A DNA stretch of 64,000 nucleotides from contig JADGJC010000023.1 in NCBI GenBank assembly GCA_027596075.1, forward strand, positions 176,068-240,067, read 5' to 3'. Position numbers and translations under genes: made by a program. The DNA comes from Rhizophlyctis rosea (Eukaryota; Chytridiomycota; Chytridiomycetes; Rhizophlyctidales; Rhizophlyctidaceae). Numbering within the stretch: position 1 is the first letter of the stretch; every line of letters begins with the position of its first letter. Below, one piece after another: positions 1 to 10,949 of this stretch. The notes beneath the pieces are model-generated. The model did no database searches. It saw nothing but the letters and a program-made list of their open reading frames with translations, and was not told the origin of the DNA.

Positions 1-658
1 CCGTTCCATGTTGGGTCATCTCCGGAGAGTTGACAGATACGGAGAGACTTACACTCATAAATACGTCAAGCTTGCATAAACCAATATCCATACTCCGTCG
101 TCATCCTCCAGACTCTTCCATACTTTCCAACCTTCCCTATGCTATGCTCCAACATAATATATGACACCACACCTGCCGGTCGACAGAAGATGACTTCGCA
201 GGTTGGTGATGTTCGCGAATGTCGATGGAAGCAAGAACCTTTGTGCCCCATCTTTGATGCCCCATGTCAAGACATGCTACACAACACAACACCTGCCAGT
301 CGATAAGATGACTGCGTACGGTTGGTGATGTTCGTCAGTGTCAATATAAGCATGTTGAGTCCGTTCCGGTCATCATTCACATCCAAAAACCAGCGTAAGA
401 CTTCACAATCCGCAATCCTCCCAATGTAAACAAACTCAGAAACGTCCAACAAACCCTCCCACATATGTATTCCCACCAACTTCGCGTTTGCCCAACGCCA
501 ACACACCCAAGTAAACGAACTTACATCCATGTCTCCCCACCTTCGACACATACAAGTTCCATACACAGCGTCACCCTCGCTCCCTATCACATACATACAA
601 CGCGATACATACATACACTCTCAACACAACCAGACGCCCATATCACTCAAACATTATG

Positions 659-735
659 ACTCCGGAAGAGATTCGAACCCTCTCAACACCAGTGATCAAC
701 AAACACTGATGCCGATTCCCCGACGGAACCGGAGC
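659..735 (-). tRNA. tRNA-like element, copy 1
   Basis: On the minus strand 77 nt can be folded as a tRNA: a 7-bp acceptor stem (GCTCCGG with CCGGAGT, one G-U), a short D arm, a 5-bp anticodon-like stem (CAGTG/CACTG) with an oversized 9-nt loop, and a T arm with the loop TTCGAAT. A near-perfect Pol III B box (GGTTCGAATC) is present, but the A box is poor and the anticodon loop is too long for a normal tRNA. Three more copies lie in the other modules with changes that mostly keep the pairing. It is best read as a tRNA-derived element rather than a working tRNA gene. Confidence 0.5.
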
Positions 736-769
736 CAGAAACGCAGGGGGCAGTGTTTCAAGCAAGGCG

Positions 770-825
770 AGGGAGCGGGGTGGGGCGGGGTGGGAAGGTG
801 GGGGGTGGGGGGCGGGGTTCTTCAC
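770..825 (+). repeat. G-rich tract beside tRNA-like element (module 1)
   Basis: About 55 nt made of runs of three to six G separated by one to three bases. It can form a G-quadruplex on the plus strand. Similar tracts sit just past the tRNA-like element in modules 3 and 4. Confidence 0.6.
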
Positions 826-1065
826 ACTCACATGATGCATTGCATGACAGCGTTGCGATCACGTTCTAGCTTTATGGAACCAAAGTGCTTATGTCCTTGT
901 TCACCGATGATGGTTGTATGTTGGAGGTGGAGATGTGAGAAGGTGGGATGAGGGAGCCGATTATTGATGGTTTCGGAAAGGCGGTGATGTTGCGGGTTGG
1001 AAGTTGAGGTGGTGACGAGACGGAAGTTGATGTCCGTCATGACGCGAGCCATGATTCTCGGATAG

Positions 1066-1400
1066 AAGGAGGTAGAGGGTGGACTGATCCTTGATGTTGT
1101 AGTCGAAAGGGTTTGGCAAGTTTTACATGCCTCCACGAGCGAAGAACGAGGTGGAGGGTGGAGTCCTTCTGGATGTTGTAGTCGGGGAGGATACGTCCGG
1201 TCGAGTTGCTTGCCGGCGAATATGAGACGTCGCTGGGCAGGAACTTCCCAAGAATCAGGCTAAGAATCAAACAAGGATGAGTGCAAAGTTTCGAAATGAT
1301 GAAAGGCACGGCAAAAACACTGGCGTTGATACAAACCTTGCTGGTGCTCGAGATGGGTCTTCACGGCGTCGAAAGTATGGTCGTGCCGGAGATTTGCTTT
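1066..1400 (-). pseudogene. Ubiquitin pseudogene, module 1
   Basis: On the minus strand 1139-1235 reads [12 protein letters not shown] and then, after a one-base frame change, [15 protein letters not shown]; this matches the second half of ubiquitin ([31 protein letters not shown]). A second tail, DYNIKDQSTLYLLL, lies at 1066-1111, so the source was probably a polyubiquitin gene. The first exon is reduced to a trace at 1320-1395. The Arg-Gly-Gly end needed for conjugation is missing. It is not functional as ubiquitin. The 5' leader of the source gene, with its introns, is preserved to the right. Confidence 0.75.
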
Positions 1401-1959
1401 CGTTGTTGATTATTGCATGTGGAAGGTTGGAGGGGAAGGATTGTTGTCGTCACTTGTTGACATACAACCAAAACGTGAGCCGTACTCCGTCTTGTTTATG
1501 AGGCCTGGAAAGAGCAACGTCAGTATTGCCATTTGGCTGCCGGATGAGACCACATCACCGTACCATGCTATACGACTGAGAATGGTGCCTGCTCTTGCTG
1601 CCGTAGTTCGATTCGCGGTGCGCAAGAAGGGTTCGCGAGGGTGGCACGTATACGGGATTTTGGGCGGCGAAACGGGAAATTCGACCCGTTCAACCATGTG
1701 ATTGCCGAAACGAAGTCCGCGTGATGTTGTTTGCGATCTTGAACGGTGCACCGCGCTGCAGTGTATACAGTCCTCAAAGCGCAGCGACAACGAAAGAGTT
1801 TTGGCCTTTGGCTGCAAACGTTGCGTAAGTCCCGCCGCATATCTGTCGACTTTTGGTAAAAAGGGATGACATACCTCCAAAACCCAAACCCTACACGTAC
1901 CAACCCTCCAACTAATCTATACATGTACATCCCCACAGACTGGGGGCCTTGATCGCGAA

Positions 1960-2410
1960 ATCGACTTGAAACAACCCCTTCACAAGGTGGAGAAGCGATT
2001 ACTTCCTTTCATTCATCCCGAAGATCACCAAAAATGGCTACGCCCCCAAGAAGGGGGTCCCTTTATGTGGACGCCTAAAGTGGAGAACGCGCACTGCGCT
2101 GATACATCCCTGCACAGACCAAGATTGGTCACCGCCTTCAAAAAGAAGGTCGCATTGCTGGCCACGGGGTTGTTCTTGGTCTTGAATCGAATCGTTGACA
2201 GACGCGTACGCAACCCTTTCACAAGGTGGAGAAGCGATTACTTCCTTTCATTCATCCCGAAGATCACCAAAAATGGCTACGCCCCCAAGAAGGGGGTCCC
2301 TTTATGTGGACGCCTGAGGTGGAGAACGCGGGAATCCGCTGATACATCCCTGCACAGACCAACGTTGGTCACCGCCTTCAAAAAGAAGGTCGCATTCTAG
2401 GCCACAGGGT
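1960..2410. repeat. Tandem hairpin array, module 1 (two units of about 245 nt)
   Basis: Two tandem copies of a unit of about 245 nt. Each unit is itself made of two similar halves of about 100 nt: a GTGGA start, a variable stretch, CATCCC, a small hairpin (ACCAA..TTGGT), a strong hairpin (CCCCCAAGAAGGGGG or CCTTCAAAAAGAAGG) and an ending GGACGCC or GGCCACGGGG. Other modules keep the same hairpins with changed but paired bases. It lies 5' of the TATA-like site of the minus-strand module. Function is unknown. Confidence 0.65.
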
Positions 2411-3586
2411 TGCTCTTGGTTGTCTGTCGTCTTGTGTTCACCGGGAGCCGCGCGGTCAGGTGCGAACTCGCCAGGAATTCTTGGCCTTGAACTTGTATGG
2501 GATCTGACGGTGCCCATGTGTTATCTGGGCACGAGCTGCGTTGATATGCGCACGAGAGCATCTTTTGGAGATCCAAAAGAAGGAATCACCCGAAACATAC
2601 TCGACATTATCAACGAAAGTGCGATCAGCGGTGAGAAGCGACAATGTGTACGTGGCGATCGAAATCTAGGCACGAGCTACGATGGTGTGAGCATGAAAGC
2701 GACTTTTGCATATGCGATGGACGAGGCGCCCAATACTTACTGGACGTTCTCAGGAATTGAAAACGGTCAACGGTAAGAAGCGGCATGACTATGTAGCGGT
2801 CTGAAGCTAGGTGCGAGGTATATTAATATGTGTAAGGAAGGAGCTTTTGGATATCCAAGGGAGGGCCCCATCCCAAACTTACTCAGAAGAAACCGCACCA
2901 ATTAAAAGTGAGAACCGTAGTGGAAACGACATTCGCCGGTACAGACTAGAAGCGTGCTGAGCGGCGCAAATATTGGTCAGTTTCCTACATCTGTGGAGCA
3001 AAGCAGGTGACCAGGCTCACCTACCGAACAACGGTAGCAAATACATATAAGAATATGCAGAGCGCCAACCACCGTTTAGAGCGGGTGTCCGACTTTTTTT
3101 GTGCCGAGTGGGTAACGGATACAACAGTGGAGTTGAATCTTCGTATGTATGCTGTCACTGGGTGGTTTAAAGACTTCTCCGGCGTATCGTAACGGTTTCC
3201 GGAGAGGATGTATGGGAATAGAGGCGGAGACTGAAGGTGAGAGAGGAAAGGAGGGCTGGAGGGAGAATTAGGTGTGTCGTAATGGGCATTGTGGTGGACA
3301 CCACCCATGCAAATCAGATCCTCATCAGTGATCAAATCGAGATGATTTACGCGTGGGTTCACGATAACAACTTCTCATTAACCAGACCAAAAACACAACT
3401 GAAGGTCTGAGGTTCGCTCCCATTGCAATGGTATACACATGAACTTCTTCTTCAAAGCTAACAAACTGTATGTTACAAAAAAGGATCACTTATGTGATCG
3501 CCACGACTTTGCCAAAGGAACTTCGCATACACCATCCCTCCCCTGCCCTCTCCAAACCATCCGCAAAGTAACCCTTTGAACACATC

Positions 3587-4840
3587 CTAACAACTAACTG
3601 CTCCCATCGCCGTGCGCGTTGCCAGACTCTGTGCTCCTGTTTCCCTTGCCCTTCCCAAAGCCTGCATCATTTGATCAATCTCCGCATACCGATCCTCCAC
3701 GTCACGGGTTTTAGCTCGCCAAGCATCATAATGGACCTGCCGATCATCCTCTGCCTGTTGCAGGTTCTCCTTCAGCTGTTGGATGGTACGCTGAGAGGTG
3801 CCGTTCATGATTTGTACTCGGGAGTTCTGCTGAGCCGTTCTCCTCTCCTTCTCGATGGCACTCATGAGCTCTGTCTCCATTGAGGTGAGTTGGTCACGGA
3901 GTTGGTCGATTTGGCATTGCAGGGATGACGTTTGCTTCTCCAGCTTTGAATTCCGCTTCAGTAATGTTTCTTTCTCCGGTATCCACTGCGTTCTCTCCAG
4001 ACGAGATAGCCGCACCTCGTTTTCCATCCGTCTTAACTTCCCCTCCAATTCTCTGCTTTGCTTCCTTTCCGATGCCATTGCTGCATGGAAACCTGCATTT
4101 GTGGCTTCGAGGTTTGCTATCCGTCTCTGGGTGTCATCACTCCGGATCCTCTCAAGTTCCTGTAGCAAATGGCGCTCCCTCGTCACCAAATGCTCCACCC
4201 GCTGCTCCAAACGGATCTTCGATTTCATGACATTATCCACCTGAACCAACAAAAGCTGCAGCTGAGTCTTGACAGCATCAGTCGAATTGTCGTCTGCCCC
4301 GCTGCCGGTTCCCGCACCATTCCCTCCACTGTGGTCCGCCCCGCTTCCCGTTCCCGCACCATTCCCACCATTGTGGTCCGCCCCGCTTCCCGTTGTCGCA
4401 CCATTCACACCAAAAGCTTGCTCGTCGTCCAACACTGCCGCAAGGTCCCGAGCAAAGCGTTTCAGGTAGCTTGCGTCCCTGGAGCTTTCCGAGCTCTGCG
4501 TACTGCTCCCACTAGCCGTAACATTCCCACTTTCCGTCCCGATCCCGCTTCCGCTCGCCATTGTTGCCGTCGCATTTCCCGCCCCACCGGAACTCGCACG
4601 CCCTCCCCGCGAGTTTGCCGTAAGTGCCAAGTACTCTCCAACATTCTTATTGATCGCATGCCACCGTTTGTCGAAAGCGACCGGGTCTTTTGTGGGAATA
4701 TGGGAGTAGTACGGGTGCTGCGGGTCCGTCAAGATGTCAAATGGCGTTTGTGCTTGCTGGCGGACTTCGTCCCGGTAGAAGTAATTCGCCAACGTCAGAA
4801 AGACGTCTTGTTTGATTGAGAAGCGGGTGCCGCCTGTCAT
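3587..4840 (-). CDS. Coiled-coil protein with HPLYAH-type N-terminal domain, paralog 1
   Basis: Intact single-exon gene of 417 residues. Residues 1 to about 75 form the domain shared by all five paralogs; here it carries DPQHPYYSHI followed by KD and an Arg-rich helix ending in GEYL. A low-complexity Gly/Ser/Thr linker follows and includes three copies of a unit close to GAGTGSGAD (about residues 150-185), visible in the DNA as a short tandem repeat at 4300-4400. The last 230 residues are strongly charged heptad-like coiled coil. There is no signal peptide or membrane segment. The conserved tag lies about 230 nt past the stop codon. I do not recognise a described family; the length is close to the other intact member (402 residues). 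Confidence 0.8.
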   Translation of the reverse strand: MTGGTRFSIKQDVFLTLANYFYRDEVRQQAQTPFDILTDPQHPYYSHIPTKDPVAFDKRWHAINKNVGEYLALTANSRGGRASSGGAGNATATMASGSGIGTESGNVTASGSSTQSSESSRDASYLKRFARDLAAVLDDEQAFGVNGATTGSGADHNGGNGAGTGSGADHSGGNGAGTGSGADDNSTDAVKTQLQLLLVQVDNVMKSKIRLEQRVEHLVTRERHLLQELERIRSDDTQRRIANLEATNAGFHAAMASERKQSRELEGKLRRMENEVRLSRLERTQWIPEKETLLKRNSKLEKQTSSLQCQIDQLRDQLTSMETELMSAIEKERRTAQQNSRVQIMNGTSQRTIQQLKENLQQAEDDRQVHYDAWRAKTRDVEDRYAEIDQMMQALGRARETGAQSLATRTAMGAVSC

Positions 4841-6560
4841 CGTTTCGTTTTGATGAATGTGAAGAGGTGTGCGGTTCTTGAAGGAATTGTGTGCTGAGGG
4901 TTTGCAGTTGTGAATGTGTATGTGGTATATGCTCTGCAGATACTACAGGACGGGTAAGTAAAGGGTCGAAAACACCACTGCCAACACACATACATAGTAC
5001 TATTCAGCAGCCAACTATTAGCTCTGTCAGTGCTTGACGGACGCGGGGTCAACTGCACAGTGCAAACTAAACAGGAGTACCGTAGTTTGAATGAGGAAGT
5101 CCGACTGCCCACTGCCCACTGGGAGTGTTGAAAGTGAGGGGGATGGCAACTTGGCAATTGGACCTGCACAGCCTGAATCGGACCATGTGCATGACATGTG
5201 CCGATTGTGGCTTGCGTCATGCATGGGCAGCATGGCACGGTGAGGTCATGGTCATCCGGCCCAATCACTCAGTGGATAAGTGGCTGTGCCACGTGGAAGA
5301 AACTGCTCTGGCTGGGGGCCCCCTGGTCAGCTTTTTCTCCGAGCATCTCTGCATATGCTGGGCGAGTGTGTTCAGGTGTTCTGCACTCGCCTCCATATGT
5401 AGGTAACAAGAGCTATACATACATACATATGGTCAAAGACGTATTGTGCCTTTCGATTATCTCGCGCTGCTGCTTTTGGGGTCTCCAAAAAGGAAATACG
5501 AACATCGACCGGTATGCTAATCACGTCGCGCACAGACAAATGTTCTACATCTCTGACTTTTTCGTGCGGTCAACAACCAGGCATTTACGTTCACACATCG
5601 AAGCCGCTGCCCCCGCCGCGTAGTACAACAATCTAACAGACGAATCATAACCCGCGATTCCAACAAATGCGCCAACTACTCCGCTGCTGGAGGACGGTAA
5701 TAAAGTCCTCCAATGCAGACGATCTTTCCGGCTAGGAAGCAAATCTGGGTGGGCAACTGTCGGCGGCTTTGGCAAAGTCATGTCGGAGGTTCATCGAGAA
5801 GTTGCTGCTGCACAAGCAAGTCCGCATCATCTTTCAGCAAACGAACTTTGGTCTAATCCGCGAACGGTCAAAACACGCAAGCATTGATCGTTTTGTTATT
5901 CCTGCACTGCGTTTTGTACAGTGTTTTCTCAACGCCTGACGTCCCTTGACATCGCAATTCCATCGTCAGTGGCATTCACCGCTCCATCCCCATCATCAAA
6001 CTTGGCGGTGCCCTGAAGGTCTTGCTCAAAGCCTCGAAACATCGACAAAGTCCCTTTCAACATCTTTATCGGTCCATCGAGGTGTTGCACCAATTTGCAT
6101 CTTTGAAACAACGAAGAGTGCGATTTATCACAATCCTCCAGCTTCTAAAACCAGCAACAGGTCCACTAGTAAGTTTTTCGCTTCAGTCCCGTTGCCATAT
6201 TGAGATCCGGTATCTTAACTCGTCTTTCCAGCTCCCTGTAACGACAGGCTGAATATGAATTCGCGGGAAGCAGATTTCGTTGGTAGCCCAGTAGTAGGAA
6301 ATTTGATTTCTGTTCACACACAAATTTCCTACTATCGGGTGCAAAGTCTTCAGGGAATTTGCTTGTCTTTGTGAGTATCACTGGTGCGCGACTCATCTTT
6401 TGGGTTAGACTGATACCACCGCATTCATCATTGAATCCATTTGGCCGCATCATTGGTATGCTGCCGGTTCTCGTCTCCTTCCGCTTCGACGCTTCATCCA
6501 AGAGGCCCTCAGGCGCTCCAAAACCTCCTTCTCCACGTCGCAATTGACATTGCTTAATTT
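4841..6560. other. Region without a recognised gene
   Basis: 5' flank of coiled-coil paralog 1 and sequence to its right. Only short open frames occur on both strands. A plus-strand GGFGKV stretch near 5765 resembles a nucleotide-binding loop but has no kinase sequence after it. Nothing here can be named. Confidence 0.5.
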
Positions 6561-6574
6561 GGTTCAATTGCGAA

Positions 6575-6860
6575 GGTGTTCGGTGATCTGTCCACCTCCT
6601 CCGTGCAACAGTCATCATCGTCCCCACATCCTTCCTTCTGCGATCGTCGCATGTTTCTCGCAGCGCTGTTCGCCGCCGCCAAATACCCCTAGGACCGCAA
6701 TTACTCCAACGACGCCTGGGCGAAAATTTCGGGCCTCCCATTGAAAGAGGTGAATTCAAATGAAAGGGAAATTCTGAATGGGGTGAAGTACGAGTTGTGC
6801 ATCAACAACCCCACTTTTGTCAGTTGGAGTACGGTATTGTTTCGTAAAGCGTGCGGGGGT
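6575..6860 (+). pseudogene. Cyclin (Pcl/Pho80-type) fragment
   Basis: Plus-strand translation reads RRMFLAALFAAAKY, then a stop codon (TAG at about 6691) and DRNYSNDAWAKISGLPLKEV, followed by NSNEREILNGVKYEL. This is the second half of the cyclin N box as found in Pho85-type cyclins (RRlFlAaLilAsKYLqDRnYSN.aWakiSGLPl.EiN..E..fL..l.y.L). In the family these bind and activate the Pho85/Cdk5-type kinase. The in-frame TAG replaces the residue before Asp-Arg. Neither the start of the cyclin box nor a second cyclin fold is visible, so this is a truncated dead copy. Confidence 0.7.
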
Positions 6861-7398
6861 CTGGGTGGTAGTGAAACTCGGTTGGGATAGGGGACGGAGA
6901 GGGCTGGCTGCGGGGGGGAAGTGAGCAATTCGTATACCGGGGAATCTCGGCTCGGATCAGAGTAAGGGCGCACCGGACTGAAATCGGATTGGTACGAACA
7001 TTTGGCAATTGTGCCCGTCGCCATCCGTCCGCAGGACCTTACTCTCAGGTATGCCAAGGAAACTAAGGAAAGAGGGCATTGCTGGCAATCCAATTGAAAA
7101 AGACTAGAGTTGGGGTTAGCGTCAGGCAAGAGGCATAATTTCGGGAAACCTCCACATCAGATTCTGCGTGGAAGTTGACGACGGATGGTGCGTCTTCGAT
7201 TCCTGCTCATCTGTGGCCCTGTCGTCGGCAGAAGGTGGCCAGACCAGCATTACCATGAACATCCCCAGCAAATTTCAAAATCAAGAATCCAAGCGGGGGC
7301 AGCAAGTCTGCCACGCAATGTATTCAATACATTACACGATCCACGCTTCTTCACAATACCCCGTAACTACAAACTTTTCGAAACAAGTACCGCCCAAG

Positions 7399-8598
7399 CT
7401 AATCCTCTCCCTGCTCCTCCGTATCCTCTTCTAACCACGCCCAATCTTTAATCTCCGAAAACACGTTCCAAACACCCCTCAACGAAACCAACTTGTGCGT
7501 CTCCCTCCTCACTCGCGCCAATTCATACTCGTCTTTCGAGTTCCCAAGCACGAAGCTGACGCTCTCGAGACTTGAACATGACCTGATTTCTTGGATGAGT
7601 TCGTCCGCATCGTAGTACAGCAGTGGAATGTCGACGCGGGTCAGGGACGTGCATTGCGTGAGGATGCTCTTGAGGGTTGCGAGTGTTGGGAAGTCGTCTG
7701 TTTTGTTGGCGTCGAAGGTCCATGGCCTGAGGCGGATGATTTTGAGGTTCGGGATGTAAGGGAGGAGGGTGGGAATAGTGTCACTGATATGGTTTGCGAA
7801 GGAGCGAATGTCGAGGGAATGGAGAGTGTTTCTGGTTGCGAGGGGAAGCGACGATATGGATTCGGCCCAGCAGTCGCCGACCCATTGTATTGAGAGGTTT
7901 GGCAGCAATATGTGGTGCATTGGGTAGAGGTCTGTTGCTATGCGTCTGCCGTGATCGATGGTCAGTGTGACCAGGTTCGGCGTCGCGGTTGTAAGGTCAT
8001 CGAGTACAAAGACGGAGGAGATGGAGATTGAGACGAGCAGGTCCAACGTTTTGTTGAACCTTAGGTGATGGTGCTGCGCATTGTTGCTTTCTGTTTTAAG
8101 CACCAGTTGCTTGATCGGCGCGCCAGCAAGGCTGTTGACGATCTGTTGCAAGAATTGCCAGGAATTTGGATCTTCTACACCGCGAGTGTGCAACGTGAAG
8201 CTTTCAAACCCAAGCGGTCGCTCAAGGTTGGAAAAGTCTGCTGCGATGGTAGGGAGGAGGTCGCCGGGGTCGTCCAAGGCCAGTATACGCAGAGTTGACA
8301 AATCGATCAACGTCAGCACCAGGTGCAAGGTTGAGGGGGTGATGCCGATCATTAGAAACAAACTTCGGAGGTAGAGGACGCGCATGGGATCACTTAGACC
8401 GCGACAGAGAGTTACCTCTGTCTGGAATCTGGAAAGAGTGTCGCCGGGGTGAACAAGGAAGGAAGCGATTCGAAAGCCTTTGTCGACTTGCGCTAGTCGG
8501 TTGTGGTGGTCGTCGTAACGGTCCAATCGGCGCACGTACTGGGCCACCCGAACCAATGTTTCGAGCGGTAAGTGCTGGATAGTAGTTTGATAGGACAT
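7399..8598 (-). CDS. F-box/LRR-like protein, PGDTL family, paralog 1
   Basis: Intact 399-residue frame. The F box is at residues 8-50 (LPLETLVRVAQYV). The family motif HPGDTLSRF follows, then irregular leucine-rich repeats with LR.L.L. spacing. Other landmarks shared with the paralogs are a YPMHH stretch, a W.GD.WAESISSLPL stretch and an acidic C-terminus. F-box proteins usually recruit substrates to SCF ubiquitin ligases through Skp1; the substrate here is unknown. The start Met lies just ahead of the F box, as in the paralog at 29.7 kb. A motif shared with two paralogs lies about 260 nt upstream. Confidence 0.8.
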   Translation of the reverse strand: MSYQTTIQHLPLETLVRVAQYVRRLDRYDDHHNRLAQVDKGFRIASFLVHPGDTLSRFQTEVTLCRGLSDPMRVLYLRSLFLMIGITPSTLHLVLTLIDLSTLRILALDDPGDLLPTIAADFSNLERPLGFESFTLHTRGVEDPNSWQFLQQIVNSLAGAPIKQLVLKTESNNAQHHHLRFNKTLDLLVSISISSVFVLDDLTTATPNLVTLTIDHGRRIATDLYPMHHILLPNLSIQWVGDCWAESISSLPLATRNTLHSLDIRSFANHISDTIPTLLPYIPNLKIIRLRPWTFDANKTDDFPTLATLKSILTQCTSLTRVDIPLLYYDADELIQEIRSCSSLESVSFVLGNSKDEYELARVRRETHKLVSLRGVWNVFSEIKDWAWLEEDTEEQGED

Positions 8599-9049
8599 TG
8601 CGACTAAGGGGCTTGGCGAGTTCGTTGGTGGGTGTCGTCTGGTGGGTGAACTTTGTCGCTGTGATGCGGAAGTGGAGGAGGGGAAAGTGGACCCTGCTAC
8701 ACGCGCAAGACAAATGGCTCACATATTGAAGCAAGGCTGGAGCCTGGTGCAGTGGCTGAGTGGCTCATCAAGCTGTGAGTTGGGCCCCAACAAGCGGCCC
8801 AAAGCCACTCACAAGCCCAAGGGTGCACGCCCAAGAACGCGAAGGTGCAGGCCAGGTTGACGCCAGGGTCCATGTCGAGATGACAAGTTGAAAGAAGATC
8901 TGCGTCAAACCTTGACAGCAACGCATTCCTGAATTAGACCCAAAACCAATGACCACGAACTACCATGGGGCTTCTGAAGACGCAAAAATCTTGAAGAAGA
9001 CACTTGCGGAGCGGAAATTCACCTTCTCCGCGTTTACTAAGAGAACCGC
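8599..9049. other. Upstream region of F-box paralog 1
   Basis: No gene seen. It holds GACGCCAGGGTCCAT at 8859-8873, the same sequence as at 31060-31074 upstream of the F-box paralog at 29.7 kb. Confidence 0.5.
8859..8873. promoter_or_regulatory. Motif shared upstream of F-box paralogs
   Basis: GACGCCAGGGTCCAT occurs 261 nt upstream of this start codon, identically 162 nt upstream of the start at 30898, and as AACGCCAGGGTTTC about 215 nt upstream of the start at 22082. It could be a regulatory site or simply shared duplicated flank. Confidence 0.4.
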
Positions 9050-9164
9050 AGCTTTCCGACACGCCCCCCACCTTCAATTAACATCATGCGCACTCATTGC
9101 ATCTTGCCCCACCTTACATACATACGAAACAATACAACACATTGCAACCACAACCAAACAAATG

Positions 9165-9240
9165 ACTCCGAAAGGGATTCGAACCCTTCCGACATCAGTG
9201 ATCAACAAACACCGATGCGGTTCCCCAACGGAACCGGAGC
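9165..9240 (-). tRNA. tRNA-like element, copy 2
   Basis: Same fold as at 659-735. Changes relative to copy 1 keep pairing in the anticodon-like stem (CGGTG/CACTG with one G-U). The B box GGTTCGAATCCC is perfect. The A box is weak and there is no T-run terminator close by. Confidence 0.5.
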
Positions 9241-9597
9241 CAGAAACGGGGACGGGGTTTCAAGCCAAGGTATGGGGAAGGGTTACCTTCATCCTTTCAC
9301 ACTCAATGACACTCATGATGCATGGCATAACGGCCTTGCAATCACGTTCTAGCTTCCATGTAAACAAATGATCATGATGGTTGTGTACCAAAGGTGGTGT
9401 TGAGAGGCGGCGAGGCCGAACGTTGGTATTTCCGAAAGGTGAGAGGTGAGGTGTGGACGACACGAATGTTCATGTCTGTAATGGTGCGAGCTCCTGCTTC
9501 TCGAATAGAAAGTGCTATGCTACAGTCGTACGCTTCGGAAGGATGGCGGTGGTGTGGGTTGGAAGTTGGTGGATGTAGACAGAGAGGAAGCATCCTT

Positions 9598-9816
9598 CTT
9601 CGAATTGCTTGCCGGTGACAATGAGACATCTGAATAGAAGACAACTTAAGAATCAAATGAGGATGAGTGCCAGGTTTCGAATGTAATGAGTACATGGCGC
9701 GGCGATGATACAAACCTTGCTGGTACTCGAGGTTGGTTCGACGTCGTGATGTTGTCGGAGGACTCGACCTCCAAAGTGATGGTCTTGCCGGTGAGGGTCT
9801 TCACGAAGATTTGCAT
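9598..9816 (-). pseudogene. Ubiquitin pseudogene, module 2
   Basis: The best-preserved first exon: from the ATG at 9816 it reads [20 protein letters not shown] then DN, identical or nearly so to the start of ubiquitin. The frame then drifts through small deletions in the NVKTKIQDKEG region and reaches a GT donor at 9715. Past the intron, 9598-9630 holds a trace of the GKQLE region out of frame. The 5' leader (9817-9924 plus two spliced leader exons) is intact. It cannot make ubiquitin; a 23-residue N-terminal fragment with an unrelated tail is the most it could encode. Confidence 0.8.
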
Positions 9817-10390
9817 TGCTGATTGTTGTGGGTAGTATGTCGGAAGGGAAGGATTGACGGGCGGTTGTTGGTGAAAGGATGGTACAACCAAAATGTAAGC
9901 TGTGCACCGTCTTGTTTATCATGCCTGCAATAGCAACATCAGCATTTGTTATTTCGCTGCCGGATGATACCATATCACCATACCATATGTGCTGCGAAGG
10001 GCTGGCAGAGTTCGAATCCAATGTTGCGTCGATGCCGAGTGTGGGGGAGGTTGAGCGGATTCCTCCCGTTCGACCAGATGATTGCTTGTCGGCGGCAGTA
10101 GGAAACCGCCGAATGGTGAGACGTACGTGATCGTCTCCGCGGCTATGTCTCGCGCGAAAGGTTGTCGTGCGTGCAAACCCAAAATTGCGGGGAGAAGAAA
10201 GGTTTTGGCTGGTGCTAAGAATCAAAATTGCGTAAGTCATGCATATCAATCGTTATCGACTTGTTGAAACGATGAATGGCATACCTCCAAAACCCGAACC
10301 CTGAAAGTCCCAAACCCTCCAACTAATCTATACAAAAATACTTCTCCAGCAAGCTGGAGGCCTTGGTCTTGATCGTCCTGTAAAAAAATC

Positions 10391-10575
10391 CCTACAACAA
10401 AGTGGAGGACCCGACTTCTCGCATCACTCCCAGCGACCCCCACAAGAGGGTTTTTGTCGCCTTGATGTTGGACGCCTAGGGGGAGGGACCCGACTTCTCG
10501 CATCATCTCCCTGCGTAGACCATAAATGGTCGAGTCCATCAAAAAGAGGACGCATTCTGGCCAAGGGGTTGCTCT
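10391..10575. repeat. Hairpin unit, module 2 (single)
   Basis: One two-half unit as in module 1. Both halves carry nearly the same variable stretch (GACCCGACTTCTCGCATCA), while the hairpin ACCATAAATGGT replaces ACCAAGATTGGT of module 1, a paired change. Confidence 0.6.
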
Positions 10576-10949
10576 TGATGTCCTACATCCACCTGGAGCC
10601 GCGCAGTCATTTGCGAACTCGCAGGAAGGAGTCTTGGTCTTGTTTGGTTGCGGACGGTGTCCAAGCGGGGCTAGGTATCAATCAGGTCAATATGTAAACG
10701 GAAGTATTGTTTGAAAACCGCTCCATATGTACTCAATATTCCGCCAATAATAAGAACTAACTTGGTTCGAGCGGACGGTGCGGACGGTGCGGACGGTGTC
10801 CACGTATGGCAGATGATCTACTTATGAAACCCGTTAGTATATGCACGAATGTATCTTTGAGTATTCTCCAGGTCACAACCATTCCGAACTTACTAGACAG
10901 TCTACCAAGAGAGAGAACAAAGCCAGACTATGGTTATAGGGCTCCTGAC

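Larger units (their letters stand above)
1..3360 (-). repeat. Ubiquitin-locus-derived module, copy 1 (left end cut by window)
   Basis: First of five related copies (others near 9.05, 14.1, 22.9 and 34.95 kb). Read on the minus strand it holds, from high to low coordinates: a tag at 3309-3357, a hairpin array (1960-2410), a TATA-like TGTATAGATTAG near 1915, an intron at 1812-1874, an intron at 1505-1563, ubiquitin remnants (1066-1395), a G-rich tract (770-825) and a tRNA-like element (659-735). Both introns have GT..AG ends, and the first has a CTTAC branch-like site; the same introns occur at the same place in the other copies. The leftmost part (about 170-460) contains two imperfect direct copies of a roughly 110-nt unit around ACCTGCCGGTCGA. 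The reading frame is broken, so a protein product is unlikely; a spliced non-coding RNA is possible but unproven. Confidence 0.7.
9050..10900 (-). repeat. Ubiquitin-locus-derived module, copy 2
   Basis: Same order as copy 1: hairpin unit (10391-10575), TATA-like site near 10325, intron 10215-10284 (70 nt, donor GTATGC, branch TGACTTAC, acceptor TTCTTAG), intron 9925-9983 (59 nt), ubiquitin remnant (9598-9816) and tRNA-like element (9165-9240). The exon ending GGGTTTTGGAG before the first donor is almost the same as in all other copies. Only one hairpin unit is present. Short CGGACGGTG repeats lie at 10760-10800. Confidence 0.7.

Noticed and set aside
1960..2410. Self-cleaving ribozyme (hammerhead or HDV type) in the hairpin units
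   Set aside because: No CTGATGA plus GAAA core in fitting positions on either strand, and no nested HDV pseudoknot could be made by eye.
3671..4819. Long plus-strand frames opposite coiled-coil paralog 1
   Set aside because: Antisense shadows of a GC-rich coiled-coil gene; not conserved between paralogs.
5700..5870. Protein kinase P-loop (GGFGKV) on the plus strand
   Set aside because: No VAIK, HRD or DFG motif in any frame nearby; chance motif.
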